From Lacibacter sp. H407 (lineage in GTDB: Bacteria > Bacteroidota > Bacteroidia > Chitinophagales > Chitinophagaceae), in assembly GCF_037892605.1 (NCBI RefSeq), contig NZ_JBBKTU010000001.1, positions 3,844,001-3,908,000 on the forward strand: a DNA stretch of 64,000 nt, in the 5' to 3' direction. Within the stretch, counting starts at the first letter, position 1, and each line of letters begins with the position of its first letter. The notes beneath the pieces were generated by a model. That model made no database searches. It had not been told where the DNA came from and saw nothing but the letters and a program-made list of their open reading frames with translations. The position numbers and the translations under genes are program-made. Shown one piece after another: positions 8,750-17,214 of this stretch.

Positions 8750-10039
8750 CTATTCGTCATCTCCAACACCGTCTGGTACATGTAGCAACACTTTGTCGAT
8801 ACGGTGCCCGTCCATATCAATGATCTCGAATGTAAATCCTTTCCAATCGAACTTTTCACCGGCATGGGGAATGCGTTCCAGTTCATGAAGAATAAAGCCG
8901 GCCAATGTATCAAACTCACGTTCCCCTTCATTCATCCATTCTGTTTTTTCAAAGCGTGAAAGGAAGTCGTAAAAAGGAATCTGTGCGTCTATGAGATAAC
9001 TACCGTCATCCCTTTTTACAATTTCGTAGTCATCATTGTGAGGTTCAGGAATATCTCCAACAATTGCTTCCAATATATCGTTGAGCGTGATCATTCCTTG
9101 TACGCTGCCGTATTCATCAACAATAAAAGCACTATGGATTTTGCCTTGCTTGAATCGTTCAAGTATTTGATAAGCTGAATTGTTTTCCGGAACAAACAAG
9201 GCAGGTTTCATCAGATCTTTAAAAAGTGTAAAATCATCCGATACATACATATCCTTGATCGATACAAAGCCTTTAATATCATCCAGATCGCCATCGCAAA
9301 CAGGATAGATGGAGTGTGTTTCTTTGATGATCTTTTCTTTGATCGACGATTCTGTATCATTCAGATCAAACCACACAATATCATTTCGGTGTGTCATGAG
9401 GGAAGTAATATTCCTGTCGCCCAAATGAAATACCCGTTCAATGATCTCTTGCTCGGCTTCTTCAATGGTTCCCTGTTCGGTTCCTTCGTTAATGATGGCC
9501 TTGATCTCTTCTTCCGTTACCTGGTTATCAGAAACCGTTTTTACATTAAACAAACGGAAAATAAGATTTGTGCTTCGGTTGAGAAACCAAACAAGCGGGT
9601 GCACAGCTTTGGCGAAAACCTTCATGGGTTTTGCAACCGCCATGGCGATTTTCTCCGCATTCATCAAACCGATACGCTTGGGGATCAATTCGCCCAAAAC
9701 GATCGACAGAATGGTAACGATCACTACAATGATACCGGTTGCAATACTTTCTGCATACAGATTCAATAGAGGGATCTTTTCAATCACCGGCGTCAGGTCT
9801 TTCCCGAACTTTTCACCGGAATACACACCCGTTAAAATGGCAATCAGCGTAATTCCGATCTGTGCGGCCGACAGGAACACCTCCGGATTTTCAGAAAGCT
9901 CCAGGGCTGTACGGGCACTGCTGCTACCTTTTGCAGCAAACATTTCCAGGCGTGAACGGCGGGCAGAAACAAGTGTAATCTCAGCGATCACAAACAAACT
10001 ATTCAGAAAAATAAGAACGAATAATATAAAAATCTCCAT
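8750..10039 (-). CDS. CNNM/CorC-type membrane protein with CBS pair (hemolysin family)
   Basis: A 429-residue protein of the HlyC/CorC/CNNM family. A DUF21 (CNNM) membrane domain with about four hydrophobic segments occupies residues 1-185, a CBS pair about 200-330 (with SIYPVCDGDLDDIKGFVSIKD), and a CorC_HlyC FAD-like domain about 345-425 (RFEKTEW, FDTLAGFILHELERIP). Family members export Mg2+ or Co2+ or act in cation homeostasis; the hemolysin name is historical. It is transcribed alone, with a perfect -7 box just upstream and convergent to the methyltransferase gene. Confidence 0.92.
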   Translation of the reverse strand: MEIFILFVLIFLNSLFVIAEITLVSARRSRLEMFAAKGSSSARTALELSENPEVFLSAAQIGITLIAILTGVYSGEKFGKDLTPVIEKIPLLNLYAESIATGIIVVIVTILSIVLGELIPKRIGLMNAEKIAMAVAKPMKVFAKAVHPLVWFLNRSTNLIFRLFNVKTVSDNQVTEEEIKAIINEGTEQGTIEEAEQEIIERVFHLGDRNITSLMTHRNDIVWFDLNDTESSIKEKIIKETHSIYPVCDGDLDDIKGFVSIKDMYVSDDFTLFKDLMKPALFVPENNSAYQILERFKQGKIHSAFIVDEYGSVQGMITLNDILEAIVGDIPEPHNDDYEIVKRDDGSYLIDAQIPFYDFLSRFEKTEWMNEGEREFDTLAGFILHELERIPHAGEKFDWKGFTFEIIDMDGHRIDKVLLHVPDGVGDDE

Positions 10040-10053
10040 TGTAGTATATGCGG

Positions 10054-10061
10054 CAAATGTA
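10054..10061 (-). promoter_or_regulatory. -7 box (TACATTTG) for the CNNM gene
   Basis: Reading the minus strand, TACATTTG matches the Bacteroidota TAnnTTTG box exactly and ends 14 nt before the ATG at 10039, giving a short leader of about 10 nt. Confidence 0.6.
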
Positions 10062-10105
10062 CAAAGCTTTTGTCAATCAGCTTTTTTGAGCAGTTTTCAC
10101 AACAA

Positions 10106-10678
10106 TCAGTTAACCTGTAAACCATCAAATTGACGATTAAAAATGCGGGAAGTTTGTTGGCCAATCAGCAAGCCTAACAAGCATCCTCCAACTACATCAA
10201 AAGGGAAATGAGCGCCAACATATAATTGGGCATAACTAACAAGGAATGCCCAGAAAAATGCTAACCATATCCAGTTTCGGAAAAACTGGCGCATTGTTCC
10301 AAACAAAAACATAGCAATTCCAAAGTGATTTGCGGCGTGAGAAGAAACAAAACCATAACTATAGCTGCAGGGAATCAACATGCGCACACTTTGTGATGTG
10401 ATGGCATCCGCACAGGGGCGAGGACGTTCAAAAAAAGCTTTGAACACCTGTGTGCTGATCATATCTGTTAACGCAAAAGTTGCCAGGAAAAAAAGGATCC
10501 ACCACAAGGCTTTTGTCCGGAAATTCGTGATCACAAATACCAACAGGAACAGATAAACAGGAACCCAGAAATATTGGTTACGCACAAACGGCATTACCGC
10601 ATCAAAAAAATCATTGCTCCATTTATTATTGATGTAGTAGAAGAGGGAACGGTCGAATTGTATGACTGGCTTCAGCAT
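10106..10678 (-). CDS. PAP2 superfamily membrane phosphatase
   Basis: A 190-residue integral membrane protein with about five hydrophobic segments and the PAP2 motifs KAFFERPRP (motif 1), FVSSHAANH (motif 2, with the catalytic His) and YAQLYVGAHFPFD (motif 3). In motif 3 the usual Arg of SRxxxxxHxxxD is a Gln, although His and Asp are kept. The family dephosphorylates lipid or isoprenoid phosphates such as undecaprenyl pyrophosphate or phosphatidylglycerophosphate. The start at 10678 is preferred over 10774 because a perfect -7 box lies 8 nt upstream. It is divergent from the LTA-synthase-like gene, separated by only 87 bp. Confidence 0.88.
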   Translation of the reverse strand: MLKPVIQFDRSLFYYINNKWSNDFFDAVMPFVRNQYFWVPVYLFLLVFVITNFRTKALWWILFFLATFALTDMISTQVFKAFFERPRPCADAITSQSVRMLIPCSYSYGFVSSHAANHFGIAMFLFGTMRQFFRNWIWLAFFWAFLVSYAQLYVGAHFPFDVVGGCLLGLLIGQQTSRIFNRQFDGLQVN

Positions 10679-10686
10679 GTTATTAT

Positions 10687-10694
10687 CAAATATA
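10687..10694 (-). promoter_or_regulatory. -7 box (TATATTTG) for the PAP2 gene
   Basis: An exact TAnnTTTG box on the minus strand, 8 nt upstream of the ATG at 10678. It excludes the longer start at 10774, which would place the promoter inside the coding sequence. Confidence 0.6.
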
Positions 10695-10738
10695 GTGAAC
10701 CGTTTATGGAATAAAACCTGCAACAAAAGAATTCTTTT

Positions 10739-10746
10739 TACTTTTG
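10739..10746 (+). promoter_or_regulatory. -7 box (TACTTTTG) for the LTA-synthase-like gene
   Basis: An exact TAnnTTTG box ending 19 nt before the ATG at 10766. With the opposing box at 10687-10694 it makes an 87-bp divergent promoter region in which the two transcripts begin about 60 bp apart. Confidence 0.6.
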
Positions 10747-10765
10747 CCGTTTGCTTAAGGAAACT

Positions 10766-12745
10766 ATGGGTCATCGCTTTCAGTTACCGCCAACCTCACG
10801 TTGGGTACTACGTTTGTTTGTGTTTTTCATGCTGCTGTTCAGCATGATGCGTGTATTGACTTTTTTTTCTTTCAGGCCTGATGATGTTTCCATTGCCGAT
10901 GCAATTCCTTCGTTTCTGATGGGTATCCGTTTTGATCTGCGTTGGGTTTGTATTTTATTGGCACCGCTTTTACTGGCAGGGAGCTTCCACCGTTTCTCAC
11001 CCTTTCAATCGGCTAAAACAAAACGCTTCTGGATCGTTTATCTGGTGGTGATGAGCAGCTTTTTGTTATTCTTCTTTGGTGCCGATTTTGGTCATTTCGA
11101 TTATGTTGAAACAAGACTGAATGCAAGTGCCCTCAATTTTATTGAGGACTTTGCGATTTCCATGAGTATGCTCTGGCAATCGTATCCATTGTTCTGGATA
11201 TTTATTTTATTATCGTTGATCGTTTATCTGCTGTATCGTTTTTTTCAACGCAGCCATTCAAAGGTTCATACAGTTCAACATCCGTTTAAGCCCATGCGCA
11301 CGTTCTGGATGATGTTGTTACTTCTGATCGGTGTGGCGGGCAGTAACCCGGCAAAACCGTTAACCTGGAAAGATGCGTTTCGGTTGGGCGATAATTTCAA
11401 AGCTTACCTGGCGCTTAACCCGCTGGAAAATTTCTTTACAACGCTTCGTTTCCGAAAACCGTTTGCTGATGATGGCAGTGCGAAAATTCAGTTTGAAACA
11501 ATGAAACAATTGTTACAACTGCCGCAGGAATCAACCATGCTGAATTTTCAACGCAGAGAAACATTTACGCAACCGGCAAAACCGATGAATGTAGTGTTGG
11601 TGATCTGCGAATCGCTCAGTATGTATAAAACAGGATTGAGTGGAAATCCACTGAATACGACGCCTTACCTGCAACAACTGGCCAATGAAGGATTGTTGTT
11701 TGAACGATGTTTCTCTCCACACTTTGGAACAGCAAGAGGTGTATTTGCCATGTTGAGCGGAGTGCCGGATGTACAATTAAGTAAATTTTCAACAAGAAAT
11801 ACAGAAGCCCTTGATCAGCATACAATTCTTAACTCCTTCACCAATCATGAAAAATTTTATTTTATAGGAGGGAATAGTGAGTTTAATAATTTTAAAGGCT
11901 TGCTGGTGGATAATGTGAACGGACTTCATTTGTATGAAGAGGGAATGTACAAAAGTCCAAAATTCAATGTATGGGGTATCAGCGATAAAAATCTCTTCAA
12001 CGAAGCCAATGAAGTTTTATCGCAACAGACAACTCCGTTTTTCAGCATTATACAAACAGCCGATAATCATCGTCCGTTTGTACTACCTGCCGAAGATACT
12101 GCTGCCGTTGCTGCACCACAGGTAAATCCATTGCTGCTTAAGAAATATGGATTTGATTCGCAGAAAGAAATGGAAGCGTTGCTGTACACCGATTACAGCA
12201 TACAGCAGTTTATGGAACAAGCGAAGCGACAGCCATGGTTCAATAATACATTGTTTGTTTTTATTGGCGACCACGGTGTAAAAGGAAATGCAACAGCCTT
12301 ATATCCTGATGCATGGACAAATGAACGATTGACAGATGAACATGTGCCATTGTTGTTTTATGCCCCGGGTTTTATTAAACCAGAAAAACGAAAAGAAGTG
12401 GTAAGCCAGGTGGATGTATTGCCAACAATTGCCGGGTTATTGAATCAGCCTTATACAAATAGCACTATTGGCCGTGATCTGTTACGAAAAACTGCCGGAA
12501 AAGATTTTGCATTTATTATTCACCACGATGAAGCCAAGATCGGAATGTTGAACAATGAGTTTTACTACATTCTCAATATGAATCTGCAAAAAGACACCTT
12601 GGTGCCTTTGCATTTTAATGCGTCCACACTGCCGAAAGAAAAATATGAAGCCACGAAAAAGCAAATGGCCATTGAAACTATTGCGTTGTATGAATCATCC
12701 CGGTGGATGTTGCTGAATAATAAAAAAGGGAATGTGAAGCCGTAG
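10766..12745 (+). CDS. LTA synthase family membrane sulfatase (phosphoglycerol/phosphoethanolamine transferase-like)
   Basis: A 659-residue protein from the ATG at 10766. The N-terminal 190 residues hold about five membrane segments, followed by an extracytoplasmic sulfatase-fold domain beginning near residue 270 (VLVICESLSMYKTG, the metal-binding ESLS start). FGTARGVFAMLSG carries the expected catalytic Thr, and FIGDHGVKGN the distal metal-binding Asp-His. LTA-synthase-type enzymes move glycerophosphate or phosphoethanolamine from phospholipids to acceptors. In a diderm lacking lipoteichoic acid the acceptor is unknown: glycan or lipid A are possibilities. The divergent PAP2 gene suggests linked lipid head-group chemistry. 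Convergent with the next gene, with only 2 nt between stops. Confidence 0.88.
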   Translation: MGHRFQLPPTSRWVLRLFVFFMLLFSMMRVLTFFSFRPDDVSIADAIPSFLMGIRFDLRWVCILLAPLLLAGSFHRFSPFQSAKTKRFWIVYLVVMSSFLLFFFGADFGHFDYVETRLNASALNFIEDFAISMSMLWQSYPLFWIFILLSLIVYLLYRFFQRSHSKVHTVQHPFKPMRTFWMMLLLLIGVAGSNPAKPLTWKDAFRLGDNFKAYLALNPLENFFTTLRFRKPFADDGSAKIQFETMKQLLQLPQESTMLNFQRRETFTQPAKPMNVVLVICESLSMYKTGLSGNPLNTTPYLQQLANEGLLFERCFSPHFGTARGVFAMLSGVPDVQLSKFSTRNTEALDQHTILNSFTNHEKFYFIGGNSEFNNFKGLLVDNVNGLHLYEEGMYKSPKFNVWGISDKNLFNEANEVLSQQTTPFFSIIQTADNHRPFVLPAEDTAAVAAPQVNPLLLKKYGFDSQKEMEALLYTDYSIQQFMEQAKRQPWFNNTLFVFIGDHGVKGNATALYPDAWTNERLTDEHVPLLFYAPGFIKPEKRKEVVSQVDVLPTIAGLLNQPYTNSTIGRDLLRKTAGKDFAFIIHHDEAKIGMLNNEFYYILNMNLQKDTLVPLHFNASTLPKEKYEATKKQMAIETIALYESSRWMLLNNKKGNVKP

Positions 12746-12747
12746 TG

Positions 12748-13509
12748 TTACTTCATCTTCTTCGCAACAATGATCAGCCGTGGCGAATTGGTTACATGGT
12801 AAGGCTCAAAATGATAATCCCCATATACTTCCTGCACCTGCAGATCGTAAAACGAAAACATATCATTAAAATCACCCAATGAAAACTTGGCAACTTTCTC
12901 TGTGAATTCAAGCGGTTCTTCCAGATTTGCCTCATCTTCAATAACGATCTTTTTATAAAAATGTGTTTCGTCTAACCAACGTGTAATGTAATAGGTAACA
13001 TCATCTTTCTGAAACTCACTCTTGTATTGCAAATGGTTTTCGATATAATGTGCATTTAAGTAATCAATTACAAAAGTGCCGCCCTGTTTAATGGCTTGTG
13101 CAATGGTGCGAATAGCATTATCGTGCTCCCGACGGGTGCGGAAGAAACCAAAGCTTGTAAAGAAGTTGAACGCCACATCATAATAATTCATGCGAAATGG
13201 CAATCGCATATCATGCACAAAAAACTCCAGCTTTTCTGTTTCATGTTTTTTGGCTTCAGCAATACTGTCATCGCTGATATCGATCCCTGTTACCATGTAT
13301 CCTTTTGATGCAAGATGAATGCTATGCCTTCCACGGCCACACGCCACATCAAGCATTGCTGCATTGTTTGGTGGATTGAGTTTTACTAAGAGCCGGTCAA
13401 TAAATGCAGCAGCTTCCTGCTCATCCCGTTGAAAATACAACTGATGATAATAGGGTGAATTGAACCAGTTACGATACCATGTTTTCTGATTGGCAGAAAG
13501 TGCTTCCAT
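12748..13509 (-). CDS. Class I SAM-dependent methyltransferase
   Basis: A 253-residue cytoplasmic protein with motif I AMLDVACGRGRHSIHLA near residues 52-68, motif II GIDISDDSI, and FNFFTSFGFF as the motif-IV region (Methyltransf_25-like). The C-terminal half is beta-rich. The substrate is unknown; relatives are often simply annotated as methyltransferases. It follows the rhodanese-thioredoxin gene with a 26-nt gap, in which a near-consensus -7 box (TAACTTTA, minus strand 13528-13535) could give it a separate start. Confidence 0.85.
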   Translation of the reverse strand: MEALSANQKTWYRNWFNSPYYHQLYFQRDEQEAAAFIDRLLVKLNPPNNAAMLDVACGRGRHSIHLASKGYMVTGIDISDDSIAEAKKHETEKLEFFVHDMRLPFRMNYYDVAFNFFTSFGFFRTRREHDNAIRTIAQAIKQGGTFVIDYLNAHYIENHLQYKSEFQKDDVTYYITRWLDETHFYKKIVIEDEANLEEPLEFTEKVAKFSLGDFNDMFSFYDLQVQEVYGDYHFEPYHVTNSPRLIIVAKKMK

Positions 13510-13535
13510 TGTGTATTGCTTCTCTCTTAAAGTTA

Positions 13536-14237
13536 CTATTTCTTACTTGTCCAAATATTGTTTAGTTCTTCAGGTGTAAGAACACCTTTGTGGCGCCAGA
13601 CTTCCTGTCCGTTTTTCAAAAGAATAAAGGTTGGCAACCCTTCAGCATTTAGTTGTTTCATGAGATCAGTATGAATGCCTCCGTCTATTTTAAAGAATGA
13701 AATTTCTTTGTGCTGTGCCAGAAATTCATTTACTATTGGTTCCATCTTACGGCAAGGCGGGCACCATTCAGCACCAAAGTCAACCAACACATATTCTTTG
13801 CCTGCAATCTGTTGCTGATAGTCGCTTATCGTCATCTGTTTTACATCAGCCATTCCTTCAACCGGCTTACCGTTGCGTTTCCAGCTGCTGAAACCGCCAT
13901 TCAGTTCCACTACTTGTTGAAAGCCATTGGCTCTCAACCATTCAGCTGCTGCGCTGCTGCGTGGACCGCTGAGGCAATAGATGTAAACTGGTTTTTGTTT
14001 ATCCAGTGCAGAGGTTCTGTCAGCAAATTCATTCTGATCGTTCCAGTTAGCCTGCAATGCAGATTTGATATGGCCATTCCTGTATTCACCAGCCGTACGC
14101 ACATCCAGAAGTTGAATATTGGCTTGTTGAATTCCTTTTTCAAATTGATCGGCCGAAACTTCTTTATTCGTTTGAGCCCCACCGTTACAACTACTTAGCA
14201 GGAAGAGTACAGATATTATTACCAATCGCATATCCAT
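13536..14237 (-). CDS. Rhodanese-thioredoxin fusion lipoprotein
   Basis: A 233-residue protein with a lipoprotein signal (LFLLSSC, lipid-bearing Cys near residue 17). A rhodanese domain at about residues 25-125 contains the active-site loop CLSGPRS, and a thioredoxin domain at about 135-230 contains WCPPCRK. Rhodaneses carry a persulfide on Cys, and thioredoxin-like partners reduce it, so the fusion points to envelope sulfur transfer or disulfide handling; this is inference. The alternative ATG at 14231 makes little difference. A perfect -7 box sits 7 nt upstream of 14237, giving an almost leaderless transcript. Divergent from gtrA. Confidence 0.9.
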   Translation of the reverse strand: MDMRLVIISVLFLLSSCNGGAQTNKEVSADQFEKGIQQANIQLLDVRTAGEYRNGHIKSALQANWNDQNEFADRTSALDKQKPVYIYCLSGPRSSAAAEWLRANGFQQVVELNGGFSSWKRNGKPVEGMADVKQMTISDYQQQIAGKEYVLVDFGAEWCPPCRKMEPIVNEFLAQHKEISFFKIDGGIHTDLMKQLNAEGLPTFILLKNGQEVWRHKGVLTPEELNNIWTSKK

Positions 14238-14244
14238 TTTTTTG

Positions 14245-14252
14245 CAAAGCTA
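14245..14252 (-). promoter_or_regulatory. -7 box (TAGCTTTG) for the rhodanese-thioredoxin gene
   Basis: An exact TAnnTTTG box on the minus strand, 7 nt upstream of the ATG at 14237 and 13 nt upstream of the alternative ATG at 14231. Confidence 0.6.
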
Positions 14253-14324
14253 CATCCAAAAGGGGTTCCATTGCAGACGAAATCAAATCCAATACAATCA
14301 AACCTGAACTTTATTTCAAATGTT

Positions 14325-14332
14325 TACCTTTG
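14325..14332 (+). promoter_or_regulatory. -7 box (TACCTTTG) for the gtrA-like gene
   Basis: An exact TAnnTTTG box 8 nt before the ATG at 14341. A longer reading frame beginning at 14320 would contain this box, so the box argues for the later start. Confidence 0.6.
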
Positions 14333-14340
14333 CTGCCTTT

Positions 14341-14823
14341 ATGATTAACAGTCTTGTTGCATTTATTCATGGGGTGATCGATTGGTTTTATCCGCCATTC
14401 AAAAAGTTAATGCCGATGCAAACCTTTCGGTATGCGGCTTGTGGGGGAGGAAATACAGTGCTGGATATTCTGTTGTTTTACATCAGCTATAATTTTATTC
14501 TCAACAAAGAAATGGTGCACACACCGTTCATGACGGTAAGCCCCCATATTGCAGCATTCCTCATGTCGTTTATCATAACGTTTCCGGTTGGTTTTTTCCT
14601 GAGCCGTTATGTGGTGTTTGAAGGAAGTGCTGTTCGCAAGCGGGAGCAATTGCCAAAATATATGATCGTTGTGGCTGGCGCCATTTTGCTGAACTATTTT
14701 TTCCTGAAAATATTTGTTGAAACCTTTCACATGTATGCCACACTGGCGAAGATCTGTACCACGGTGTTTGTAGTGGCATTCAGTTATTTTTCGCAGAAGT
14801 ATTTTACGTTTAAAGTCAGTTGA
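14341..14823 (+). CDS. GtrA family membrane protein
   Basis: A 160-residue protein with four membrane segments. The GtrA hallmark is present: the domain begins with a polar FRYAACGGGNTVLDILLFY segment (about residues 26-44), includes the FFLSRYVVF turn (about residues 87-95), and ends in YFSQKYFTFKV (about 149-159), matching the usual NF...Y.F ending. GtrA proteins help flip or transfer undecaprenyl-linked sugars in glucosylation of surface glycans, or act as small flippases. No GtrB-type enzyme is adjacent here, although a GT2 with C-terminal TM segments lies at 47967-48908. The start is chosen from the promoter box upstream. Confidence 0.88.
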   Translation: MINSLVAFIHGVIDWFYPPFKKLMPMQTFRYAACGGGNTVLDILLFYISYNFILNKEMVHTPFMTVSPHIAAFLMSFIITFPVGFFLSRYVVFEGSAVRKREQLPKYMIVVAGAILLNYFFLKIFVETFHMYATLAKICTTVFVVAFSYFSQKYFTFKVS

Positions 14824-15040
14824 CGGTTGCCGGGAAGATTGGAAGAAGGAAAGTTGTTCCCTTCCGTGAGCTTCGCTCGCAACTTTCGTTCCTAAGTTGC
14901 CCCCAGTAGGAGAAGCCATCTAAACACAGCCCTTGCTTATTTACAGATTCTAAATTAAAGCCTGCATTCTACTCTGTGTTGAAGCATCCCATTACGTTGA
15001 TGTGGAAGATATGATGTTTGTCTATTTACTAATGCACCGA

Positions 15041-15065
15041 CTTCTCTCTTTCGGATAGAGGGAAG
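15041..15065. terminator. Candidate stem-loop between convergent genes
   Basis: CTTCTCTCT (15041-15049) pairs with AGAGGGAAG (15057-15065), including one G-U pair, around a 7-nt loop. It sits between gtrA and the opposing DUF456 gene. No strong T-run follows, so a terminator role is uncertain. The rest of 14824-15081 holds GC-poor spacer with a second imperfect inverted repeat (GAAAGTTG/CAACTTTC around 14849-14886). Confidence 0.35.
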
Positions 15066-15081
15066 GGATGAGAGGCTGCGT

Positions 15082-15552
15082 TTATATACTTGTTAAAATA
15101 TAATACAACATAAAAAAGCAGATTACTAGTTTTAAAAAACTGCCTGCCAAAAAACCAACAAACGATCCCAGCGCAGCTTTGAATGCAATGTTTGAATTTT
15201 GCTGAGCGATCATTTCTCCAATAAAAGCACCCACAAACGGACCAACGATGATACCCCATGGTCCCATCCAGAATGCTGCGAGGAAACCAAGGGTACATCC
15301 CCAAACGCCATACTTGGTACCGCCAAATTTCTTAGTGCCCCAAATGGGAATTACATAATCAAGAATGAGAGAAACCAAAACAATGGCGGCCCATAATATG
15401 AGAAAGTTGGTTGTAAACGGCTTGTCGTCCCGCAGTTGTTGCAGTAGTAAACCAATATAAGCAACGGGCGGGCCGGGAATAAGCGGCAGAATGCTTCCGG
15501 CAATTGCAATAATTGCAAGAACAACTCCAATGATGATCCATGTCCATTCCAT
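15082..15552 (-). CDS. DUF456 family membrane protein
   Basis: A 156-residue protein rich in glycine and small residues with four to five membrane segments. It shows the DUF456 pattern: an N-terminal segment ending in LPLIPGPP, a second segment at VLVSLILDYVIPIWGTKKFGG, and glycine-zipper helices (GPWGIIVGPFVGAFIGE, then GSFVGFLAGSFLK). The function of the family is unknown. It is transcribed alone; a near-consensus -7 box (TATCTTTA, minus strand 15557-15564) lies 4 nt before the ATG. Confidence 0.88.
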   Translation of the reverse strand: MEWTWIIIGVVLAIIAIAGSILPLIPGPPVAYIGLLLQQLRDDKPFTTNFLILWAAIVLVSLILDYVIPIWGTKKFGGTKYGVWGCTLGFLAAFWMGPWGIIVGPFVGAFIGEMIAQQNSNIAFKAALGSFVGFLAGSFLKLVICFFMLYYILTSI

Positions 15553-15680
15553 GAATTAAAGATAGCAAAACCTGAATGATGCGTTTTGACAGATGCTATG
15601 AAAACTGAACTGTGAAACGAGCGTGGCAACAGGCGACGCCATTTGCACAAGAGCCGGTCCAATCATCTGCCTTAAACCCT

Positions 15681-15688
15681 TACTTTTG
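15681..15688 (+). promoter_or_regulatory. -7 box (TACTTTTG) for fbp
   Basis: An exact TAnnTTTG box 29 nt before the fbp ATG at 15718, predicting a leader of about 25 nt. Confidence 0.55.
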
Positions 15689-15717
15689 CTAACAACGTAA
15701 TTGCTTAAAACAACCTT

Positions 15718-16728
15718 ATGAGTATAGACAGAAGAATTCTTACACTGGATGAGTTTACCATCCAACAGCTACGCAATTTCCCACAAGCAACGGGTGAGTT
15801 GAGTAGTCTGTTGCGTGATCTTGGTCTTGCTGCCAAACGTGTGAATGTTGAAGTGAACAAAGCAGGACTGGTGGATATTTTAGGCGATGCCGGAAGTATT
15901 AATGTGCAGGGCGAAGATGTGAAGAAGCTGGATATTTATGCCAACACACAATTTATGAAAGTGCTGCAACACGGTATCAGTTGTGCTGGCATTGGCAGTG
16001 AAGAGATGGACGATATTGTGGTGTTTGATGATGAGATCAGTAACAATGCAAAGTATGTGGTGATGTTCGATCCGTTGGATGGCAGTGGTAATATTGATGT
16101 GAACATTTCCATAGGTACAATTTTTAGTGTGTACAGAAGAGTTAGTGAAAGAGGCAAGCCATGTACGATGGCTGATTTTTTGCAGAAGGGCCGCAACCAG
16201 GTAGCCGCAGGTTATATGGTATACGGCAGCAGCACAATGATGGTGTACGCAACACGAAGAGGAGTGAATGGTTTTACATTGGATCCATCGATTGGTGAAT
16301 TTTGTTTGAGTCATCCTGATATTCAATGTCCGCCGGAAGGAAATATTTACTCGGTGAATCATGGTAATTTTTTTCGTTACGAAAAAGGAGTGCAGGAATA
16401 CATCAATGTTTGTCAGAAAAAAGATAAAACCACAGGCGGTCCATATACCCAGCGATATATTGGAAGCATGGTGGCCGATGTGCACCGCAGTTTGATCAAA
16501 GGCGGAATCTTTATGTATCCCGGCACCGTTGATCGTCCAAATGGCAAATTGCGTTTGGCGTATGAGTGCAACCCGTTTGCGTTTATTATGGAGATGGCAG
16601 GAGGCAGGGCAACTGATGGGAAAATTCCGATCCTTGATGTGCAGCCAACAGAGCTTCATCAACGTGTACCGATGTTTATTGGAAGCAAGAATATGATGAG
16701 CGAACTGGAAAGCTTTTACAAAGGATGA
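15718..16728 (+). CDS. fbp: Class 1 fructose-1,6-bisphosphatase
   Basis: A 336-residue enzyme of normal length. The metal-binding signature DPLDGSGNIDVN lies near residues 119-130, with ISIGTIFSVYRR after it. Further conserved segments are NAVNHG-like YSVNHGNFF, RYIGSMVADVHR (AMP/substrate region) and GKLRLAYECNPFAFIMEMAGG near the C-terminus. It converts fructose 1,6-bisphosphate to fructose 6-phosphate in gluconeogenesis, in the cytoplasm. The stop overlaps the start of the following GNAT gene (ATGA), so they were translationally coupled. A -7 box is visible upstream. Identification is secure. Confidence 0.96.
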   Translation: MSIDRRILTLDEFTIQQLRNFPQATGELSSLLRDLGLAAKRVNVEVNKAGLVDILGDAGSINVQGEDVKKLDIYANTQFMKVLQHGISCAGIGSEEMDDIVVFDDEISNNAKYVVMFDPLDGSGNIDVNISIGTIFSVYRRVSERGKPCTMADFLQKGRNQVAAGYMVYGSSTMMVYATRRGVNGFTLDPSIGEFCLSHPDIQCPPEGNIYSVNHGNFFRYEKGVQEYINVCQKKDKTTGGPYTQRYIGSMVADVHRSLIKGGIFMYPGTVDRPNGKLRLAYECNPFAFIMEMAGGRATDGKIPILDVQPTELHQRVPMFIGSKNMMSELESFYKG

Positions 16729-17188
16729 TTGAAATAATTGCCTATCATGATGCATTGTATGAACCATTCAGAAAGCTTAATCTTGAATGGCTCAACAAAT
16801 ACAATTTGCTGGAAGAGGCAGATATGGTGGTGCTGGATGATCCGCAGGGAATGATTTTAGATACAGGTGGCGCAATTTATTTAGCAAAAGCAGATGATGA
16901 AATTGTAGGAACTGCAGCGCTGTGCATGAAGGAAACAACGTGTATGAGCTGGCCAAAATGAGTGTAACCGAACAATGGCAGGGCAAAGGCATCAGTAAAC
17001 TATTAATTGAAGCCTGTTTGCAAAAAGCAAAAGAAATCGGAGCAGTGAAGATCGAATTATTTTCGAACCATCAATTGAAAAGTGCATTGAAGTTGTATGA
17101 AAAATATGGCTTTTCGTATGTTGAACTGAAAGATTCGCCATTTGCAACAGCTGATATAAAAATGGAACTTATTTTAAACCACGCTTAA
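16725..17188 (+). pseudogene. GNAT N-acetyltransferase gene with a one-base frameshift
   Basis: Bases 16725-16961 encode the N-terminal half of a GNAT domain (ending VGTAAL) and bases 16922-17188, in a different frame, encode the C-terminal half with the acetyl-CoA loop QWQGKGISKLLIEA and the KLYEKYGF tail. The two join naturally around 16920-16924: one extra base there (for example G) would give VGTAAL-V-HEGNNVYELAKMSV and a single protein of about 154 residues. No slippery heptamer is visible, so programmed frameshifting is unlikely. Either the gene is broken or the base was lost in sequencing. It overlaps the fbp stop by 4 nt and shows no other decay, suggesting a recent event or an assembly error. 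Confidence 0.8.
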
Positions 17189-17214
17189 CAAAATTTCTCT
17201 TACTTAAGAATAAG

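Noticed and set aside
15880-16767. Long minus-strand reading frame (295 codons) opposite fbp
   Set aside because: It mirrors the fbp frame, has no recognisable protein features, and lacks a start region with promoter or ribosome site.
16922-17188. Separate small acetyltransferase gene starting at a GTG at 16922
   Set aside because: It is the C-terminal half of a GNAT domain that joins seamlessly to the upstream frame after one inserted base, so it is not an independent gene.
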